From Rhodospirillales bacterium (GTDB lineage: Bacteria > Pseudomonadota > Alphaproteobacteria > Reyranellales > Reyranellaceae): a stretch of 64,000 nt of DNA. The number at the start of each line of letters is the position of its first letter. The stretch's first letter is position 1. Shown piece by piece: positions 59,580-64,000 of the stretch. The notes under the pieces are model-generated. The model was given only the letters and a program-made list of their open reading frames with translations. It was not told the origin of the DNA and searched no databases. The translations under genes were made by a program, and so were the position numbers. Where the stretch lies: contig CP064988.1 of assembly GCA_016699855.1 (NCBI GenBank), positions 2,756,501-2,820,500 of the forward strand, in the 5' to 3' direction.

Positions 59580-61847
59580 TCACTTCGGTCCGTGGTCGCC
59601 GGAGCGGCCGCGGTTGAGGTAGTACTCGTCCTTCGGGAACAGGTCGGTGTTGAGGTCGGCGGACGACGCCACGGCGCCGGCGTTGAGGATCTCCGGCTTC
59701 TTGTCGCGGAACCACGAAGCGAGCTCGACGGCGTCGATGCGCGCCGCCGCCAGCCGCGCCCGCACCTCGGGATCGGCCAGCCGCGCCCGCACCGCCTCGG
59801 GATCGTAGGTGATCGGGGAGTCGCTGCCGATCAACGCAGGATGCACCATCACGACGTGCGGGAACACGGCGCGGAAGGTCGCGACGCTGCGCTCGGTCGG
59901 CGCCCATTGCACGTAGAGGCCGCCGGGCTTCAGGCGCGACCGCACCTGCTCGAAGAACTCGCGCGAGTAGAGCAGGCCCGACAGGGAGGATTTCGGCAGG
60001 ATCGCGTCGGCCTCGATCACGTCGTAGCGCGCGGCGTCGAGCGACAGGGCCCGGCGGCCGTCGGCGACGACGATCTCGAAGCGCGGCTCGCGCAGCAGCG
60101 CGTCGACGCCGCCCTTGCCGCCGCCGGCGGCGTAGCGGCGCAGATCGTCGAGCACGGGTTCGACGATCTCGATCGCCCTGACCTTGCGCACGCGCGGGTC
60201 GAGGCCGGCGCTGTAGGGCGTGCCGCCGCTGCCGATGCCGATCACCAGCACGTCCTTCGGATCGGGATGCGCCAGCGGCCCGATGGCGCCGAGGAAGGCG
60301 TGCACCGTGCAGAACGGCAGGCAGCTCTGCGAATGGCCCTGGATGTAGAGGCGGCCCTCCTCCTTGGCGTTCAGCCGCAGCACCGCCAGACCGGTGCGGT
60401 CCTCGGATACCCAGACGCGCTCGCCGGCTCTGGTGGTGTGCAGGCGCTCCCAGAACGCGGCGTTCGACGGCAGCGTGAACAGCAGGATCGCGACCACCGT
60501 CGTCGCGACGCCGGGCAGGCGGGCGACGCGGCCCGTCGCGCCGAGCCGCGCCAGCGCCGCGGCGCCGAACAGCAGCGCCACGGCGCCCAGCGCGCGCAGC
60601 GTGCCGGCGGTGCCCAGCGTGTGCAGCGCCACCAGGCCGGTGACGAGGCTGCCGGCGCTGTTGCCGAGGATGTTGGCGAGCTGCACGAGGCCGACGCGTC
60701 GGCCGACCGCGCCGATGTCGGTCTGCACCGCGCGCTGCACGACGGGGAACGAGAATCCCATCACGAAGCTGCCGGGCAGCACGATCAGCGCGGTCAGCAG
60801 CGCCAGAAGCGCGATGTCGGCGGCGCGCGCCGTCACGATGTCGCGCTCGACGAAATCGCCGGGGATCCATCCGGCGCCGACCGCGTGCAGCAGGCCGCCG
60901 ATCCCGGCCAGCGCCAGCGCCAAGGTCGCGGCCTGCATGCCGAGGAAGAAGGCCAGCGGATCGCGGATGCGGTCGACCGTGCGCGCGCCGACCAGAAGAC
61001 CGACCGCGTCGCCGACGAGGAACACGCCCAGCACCAGCGAGAAGCCGTAGGCGTTGGACTGCATCAGCACGCCCATCAGCCGGTACCACACGATCTGCAG
61101 CCCGACGATCAGGAAGCCCGACACGAACACCAGCGCGCACCACATCGCCACCCGCGCGCCGTCGGACGGCGCCGGCCTCGCCGCGGCGGGCCGCGGCGCC
61201 GCGCCGTCGTCGGTGACGCCGCGCGCCAGCCACCACCCGCCGGCCGCGACCACGACGTTGAGGCAGGCGGCGAGATAGACGGCGCCGGCGTAGCCGATCA
61301 GACCGATGACGACCCAGCCGGCGGCCAGCGCGCCGATTCCGGCGCCGAGCGTGTTGAGGCCGTAGAGCCAGCCGATCTGCCGCGCCGAGCGGGCGATGTC
61401 GTCGACCACGGCGCGGCCCAGCAGCGGCAGCGAGCAGCCCATCAGGAATGTCGGCCACAGCAGGCCGGCGAAGACGACGGCGAACACCGCCAGCCGCGAT
61501 TCCGCGAGCGGCGCGAGGCGGGCGTGGACGACGTCGTGGAACAGCCACGGGCTGAGCGCCGCGAAGACGGCAATGCCGATCTCGCAGACCGCGAACAGCA
61601 GCAGCGCGCGGCGGCGCCCCAGCGCGTCGGCGCGCAGGCCGGCGGCGAGGCTGCCGAGTCCGAGTCCGAGCAGGAAGGCGCCGACCACCAGCGCCGCCGA
61701 GATCGAATCGGCGCCGGCGAACAGGCCGAGCATGCGGTGCCACGCGGTCTGGTAGACCAGCGCGCTGGCGCCGCTGATGAAGAATAGAAGCGCGAGCGTC
61801 ACGAAGCGGTTCCTGTCGAACCGCGCGTCGGTCGATGCGCCGGCCAC
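59580..61847 (-). CDS. Spermidine synthase-like protein fused to an MFS-type membrane domain
   Basis: A 755-residue protein starting at GTG 61847 (GGGGGGA upstream). About fourteen helices in the first 510 residues form an MFS-like membrane half (FISGASALVYQTAWHRMLGLF; YGLNTLGAGIGALAAGWVV; VYQIVWYRLMGV-like). A soluble spermidine-synthase/SAM fold follows: SEDRTGLAVL, VLVIGIGSGGTPYSA (SAM loop), and RRYAAGG. In this fused family the amine reaction is not proven. It may be a transporter-linked aminopropyl or methyl transferase. Confidence 0.82.
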   Translation of the reverse strand: MAGASTDARFDRNRFVTLALLFFISGASALVYQTAWHRMLGLFAGADSISAALVVGAFLLGLGLGSLAAGLRADALGRRRALLLFAVCEIGIAVFAALSPWLFHDVVHARLAPLAESRLAVFAVVFAGLLWPTFLMGCSLPLLGRAVVDDIARSARQIGWLYGLNTLGAGIGALAAGWVVIGLIGYAGAVYLAACLNVVVAAGGWWLARGVTDDGAAPRPAAARPAPSDGARVAMWCALVFVSGFLIVGLQIVWYRLMGVLMQSNAYGFSLVLGVFLVGDAVGLLVGARTVDRIRDPLAFFLGMQAATLALALAGIGGLLHAVGAGWIPGDFVERDIVTARAADIALLALLTALIVLPGSFVMGFSFPVVQRAVQTDIGAVGRRVGLVQLANILGNSAGSLVTGLVALHTLGTAGTLRALGAVALLFGAAALARLGATGRVARLPGVATTVVAILLFTLPSNAAFWERLHTTRAGERVWVSEDRTGLAVLRLNAKEEGRLYIQGHSQSCLPFCTVHAFLGAIGPLAHPDPKDVLVIGIGSGGTPYSAGLDPRVRKVRAIEIVEPVLDDLRRYAAGGGKGGVDALLREPRFEIVVADGRRALSLDAARYDVIEADAILPKSSLSGLLYSREFFEQVRSRLKPGGLYVQWAPTERSVATFRAVFPHVVMVHPALIGSDSPITYDPEAVRARLADPEVRARLAAARIDAVELASWFRDKKPEILNAGAVASSADLNTDLFPKDEYYLNRGRSGDHGPK

Positions 61848-61960
61848 CCCGTCCCCCCGGTCATCGCGCCTTGCGGCGGCGCGTTGCCGCCATCGTAGGG
61901 GCGCCGGCGGCGCCTGTCCAAACCGGCGCGTCGCCGCGCGACGCGCCGGCGGGGCGCGCC

Positions 61961-62392
61961 CTAGATCTTGGGGATGCGGATCTTCTGGCCGGGGAAGATC
62001 AGGTTGGCGTCCTTGATGACCTCGCGGTTCGCCTCGAAGATCTTCGGGTACTTGTTGGCGTCGCCGTAGTACTTCTTGGCGATGCCCGAGAGCGTGTCGC
62101 CGGACACGATGATGTGGTACTGCGTGTCGTCCGACGGCGCCGCGCCGACCGAGCCGGCCAGCTTGACCTCGCCCACGCCCAGCACGTTGCCGGCCATCAG
62201 GATGGCCTTCTCGAGCGCGTCGGAAGATTTCGGCGTGCCGCCCAGCTGCACGACGCCGTTCTCGAACGTGACCTCGAGGTTCTCGACGCCGGGGTTGTCG
62301 GCCGCGATCATCGCCTTGATCTTCTCCGCCGGATCCTCGCCGGGGCCGAAGATCTTCTTGCCGATGGTCTTCACGAAATCGAACAGACCCAT
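61961..62392 (-). CDS. BON-LysM protein (Kbp/YgaU-like)
   Basis: A 143-residue protein with an N-terminal BON domain (KIKAMIAADNPGVENLEVTFENGVVQLGG, core VENLEVTFENGVVQ) and a C-terminal LysM (HIIVSGDTLSGIAKKYYGDANKYPKIFEANREVI, core SGDTLSGIAKKYYGD). E. coli YgaU (Kbp) of this layout binds K+ in the cytoplasm. The protein has no signal peptide, as in Kbp. It is divergent from truB. Confidence 0.9.
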   Translation of the reverse strand: MGLFDFVKTIGKKIFGPGEDPAEKIKAMIAADNPGVENLEVTFENGVVQLGGTPKSSDALEKAILMAGNVLGVGEVKLAGSVGAAPSDDTQYHIIVSGDTLSGIAKKYYGDANKYPKIFEANREVIKDANLIFPGQKIRIPKI

Positions 62393-62553
62393 ATCGCTCT
62401 CCTCGCATGCGCCGCGCGCGCGACGTCGGGGGACAACGCCATCATCCGCCGCGGATCGTCAATCCGGCCTGTTCGCGCGCGCGCGCGAATTGTGAACGGC
62501 GGTTCTCGGGGGCGCGGCGCTTGCGCGGCCATCCGCCATCGCTACAACGGCGC

Positions 62554-63627
62554 ATGGCGAGAACCCGCGGCGAGAAGATCGACGGCTGGCTGAACCTGGA
62601 CAAGCCGGCGGGCGTCAGTTCGGCCCAGGCCGTGGCGCGCGTGCGCCGGCTGTACGGCGCGGCCAAGGCCGGCCATGGCGGCACGCTCGATCCACTGGCC
62701 ACGGGGGTGCTGCCGATCGCGCTGGGCGAGGCGACCAAGACCGTCGCCTGGGTGATGGACGGCGCCAAGGCCTACCGGTTCGCGATCCGCTGGGGCGTCG
62801 CCACGGCGACCGACGACACCGAGGGCGAGCCGACGGCGACCTCCGACGTCCGTCCCGGCGCCGACGCCATCCGCGCCGCCCTACCGGCGTTCCGGGGCGA
62901 GATCGCGCAGCGGCCGCCGTCGTTCTCCGCCCTGAAAGTGGGCGGCCGGCGCGCCTACGCGCTGGCCCGCGCCGGCGAGACCGTCGAACTGGCCGTCCGG
63001 CAGGTGCGGATCGACGCCATTTCACTGGTCGGAACGCCGGATGCCGACCACGCGGTCATCGAGATCCGCTGCGGCAAAGGCACCTATGTCCGGTCGCTGG
63101 CCCGCGACCTCGCCGTCGCTCTGGGCACCGTCGGCCACGTGGCGTGGCTGCGGCGGACCCTGTGCGGCCCCTTCGGCGAGGGCGACGCGGTCGGATTGGC
63201 GGCGTTGGAGGCGGCCGAAGCGCCCGTGGCGCCGGCCGAATCGCCCGCCGACGGGGCGAATCCGCTTTCCAAGCAAGATAATTTCGGGCATAGGTCCGCC
63301 CTTCTCGGGCGGCTACGGCCCGTCTCGACCGCGCTGGACGACATCCCGGCGCTGGCCTTGACGGACCGGCAGGCCGGCCGGCTCTCGCAAGGGCTGGCCG
63401 TCCGACTGTCCGAGATCGTCCGGCCCGACCCCGGTCTGCCGGACGCCGGCGATCCCGCCCGATCGCCGATGGGGACGATGTCGCCTGCCGAGGACCCGGC
63501 CGGACCCGACGCGACCGTCGCGGATGACCGCGACGCCATCGTGCGGGCCATGGCCGGCGACCGACTGGTGGCCATCGCCCGCATCGACGGCGAGGTGGTT
63601 CGTCCGGTCCGTGTCCTCAATCTTTGA
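62554..63627 (+). CDS. truB: tRNA pseudouridine(55) synthase TruB
   Basis: TruB makes pseudouridine 55 in tRNA. The 357-residue protein starts at ATG 62554. It has GWLNLDKPAGVSSAQAVARV, the catalytic Asp in HGGTLDPLATGVL, and KAYRFAIRWGVATATDD. The C-terminal half has RCGKGTYVRSLARDLAVALG. Compared with the usual ~300 residues, a Pro/Asp/Ser-rich insert near residues 285-330 (PDAGDPARSPMG, then PAEDPAGPDA) interrupts the PUA-like tail. rpsO follows 14 nt later. Confidence 0.95.
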   Translation: MARTRGEKIDGWLNLDKPAGVSSAQAVARVRRLYGAAKAGHGGTLDPLATGVLPIALGEATKTVAWVMDGAKAYRFAIRWGVATATDDTEGEPTATSDVRPGADAIRAALPAFRGEIAQRPPSFSALKVGGRRAYALARAGETVELAVRQVRIDAISLVGTPDADHAVIEIRCGKGTYVRSLARDLAVALGTVGHVAWLRRTLCGPFGEGDAVGLAALEAAEAPVAPAESPADGANPLSKQDNFGHRSALLGRLRPVSTALDDIPALALTDRQAGRLSQGLAVRLSEIVRPDPGLPDAGDPARSPMGTMSPAEDPAGPDATVADDRDAIVRAMAGDRLVAIARIDGEVVRPVRVLNL

Positions 63628-63641
63628 CGCAGGAGTCCCCG

Positions 63642-63911
63642 ATGTCGATCCCCGCCGATCGCAAGACCGAAGTCGTGAAGCAGTACGCCCTCAAGGAGGG
63701 CGACACGGGTTCGCCCGAGGTGCAGGTCGCGCTCCTCTCCGAGCGCATCAACGGCCTCACCGAGCACTTCAAGACCCACATGAAGGACCACCATTCGCGC
63801 CGCGGCCTGCTCAAGATGGTCAGCCAGCGCCGCCGTCTGCTGGACTACCTCAAGGCCAACGACGTCAAGCGCTACGAGTCGCTGATCGAGCGTCTCAGCC
63901 TGCGCCGTTAG
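63642..63911 (+). CDS. rpsO: 30S ribosomal protein S15
   Basis: An 89-residue S15 that binds 16S rRNA helix 22 and, in E. coli, its own mRNA leader. The protein opens MSIPADRKTEVVKQYALKE and holds SPEVQVALLSERINGLTEHF (core EVQVALLSERI) and HHSRRGLL. GCAGGAG lies 8 nt before ATG 63642. Order truB-rpsO is the conserved rbfA-truB-rpsO-pnp arrangement; pnp would follow beyond the window. Confidence 0.97.
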   Translation: MSIPADRKTEVVKQYALKEGDTGSPEVQVALLSERINGLTEHFKTHMKDHHSRRGLLKMVSQRRRLLDYLKANDVKRYESLIERLSLRR

Positions 63912-63921
63912 CTCCAGTTCG

Positions 63922-63948
63922 GGCCCCGTCCTCGCGACGGGGCCTTTC
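63922..63948 (+). terminator. rpsO terminator
   Basis: A 9-bp stem (63922-63930 with 63936-63944) with a CTCGC loop is followed by TTT. It lies 10 nt after the rpsO stop and can end or attenuate the transcript before pnp. Confidence 0.7.
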
Positions 63949-64000
63949 CGTGTCGGCGCGCCGATCCTCCGCCCCAGTGGTCGGACGGCGCCGGTACCAG

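Overview
The window is very GC-rich (about 70% by eye) and reads as an alphaproteobacterial chromosome. The grounds are the translation block ffh-rpsP-rimM-trmD-rplS-leuC, a RegB/RegA redox sensor pair, Bug/TctC-type solute receptors, a Zur-type operator of the alphaproteobacterial form, and truB-rpsO at the far end. No rRNA, CRISPR array, prophage or integrase was seen. The genus cannot be fixed from the sequence alone.

Layout. 1-6.1 kb: the end of a CPBP protease gene, then the translation/SRP block and leuC. 6.2-13.5 kb: mixed metabolism and envelope genes (MFS transporter, frameshifted TauD/TfdA-like dioxygenase, enoyl-CoA hydratase, EVE-like protein, YihY, frameshifted 2-hydroxyacid dehydrogenase, SH3 protein). 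13.5-24.2 kb: a surface-export island with a Wzz/BY-kinase, a type I secretion ABC exporter with its HlyD partner, an unknown secreted protein, an outer-membrane barrel and a Wza-like lipoprotein. It has no glycosyltransferases. 24.2-26.2 kb: RegA/RegB. 26.3-34.3 kb: small catabolic and lipid operons, a GntR regulator and two tandem TctC receptors. 34.3-37.4 kb: tRNA-Gly, a ProXp-ala-like deacylase, and a Zur-boxed znuA-like gene followed by an outer-membrane barrel gene. 37.5-46.8 kb: housekeeping (thioredoxin-TPR, LON-like, Trm112, DUF971, MFS, TauE, hydrolase, TPR) ending in acnA. 47.2-54.4 kb: a signalling operon. 54.6-55.1 kb: scars of two insertion-sequence families. 55.1-62.4 kb: GST, an oxidoreductase, a VOC-hydrolase fusion, an MFS-spermidine synthase fusion and a BON-LysM protein. 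62.5-64 kb: truB and rpsO.

The most striking locus is 47197-54391 (minus strand). One histidine kinase of about 1,898 residues carries nine tandem GAF domains. It overlaps a stand-alone receiver by ATGA, and a receiver-class III adenylate/guanylate cyclase follows 9 nt later. The gene order predicts many sensory inputs feeding one kinase, one relay protein and a cyclic-nucleotide output. The kinase frame is broken twice (one extra base, one 2-bp loss). Two other genes, near 7.97 kb and 11.90 kb, each lack one base. All four breaks lie in GC-rich runs, so sequence error is as likely as gene decay.

Other points of interest: an orphan export island next to a redox two-component pair; a Zur-controlled zinc receptor and outer-membrane protein; an EVE/PUA-like reader domain fused to an unknown domain; a VOC-alpha/beta hydrolase fusion; and several families of long intergenic palindromes.
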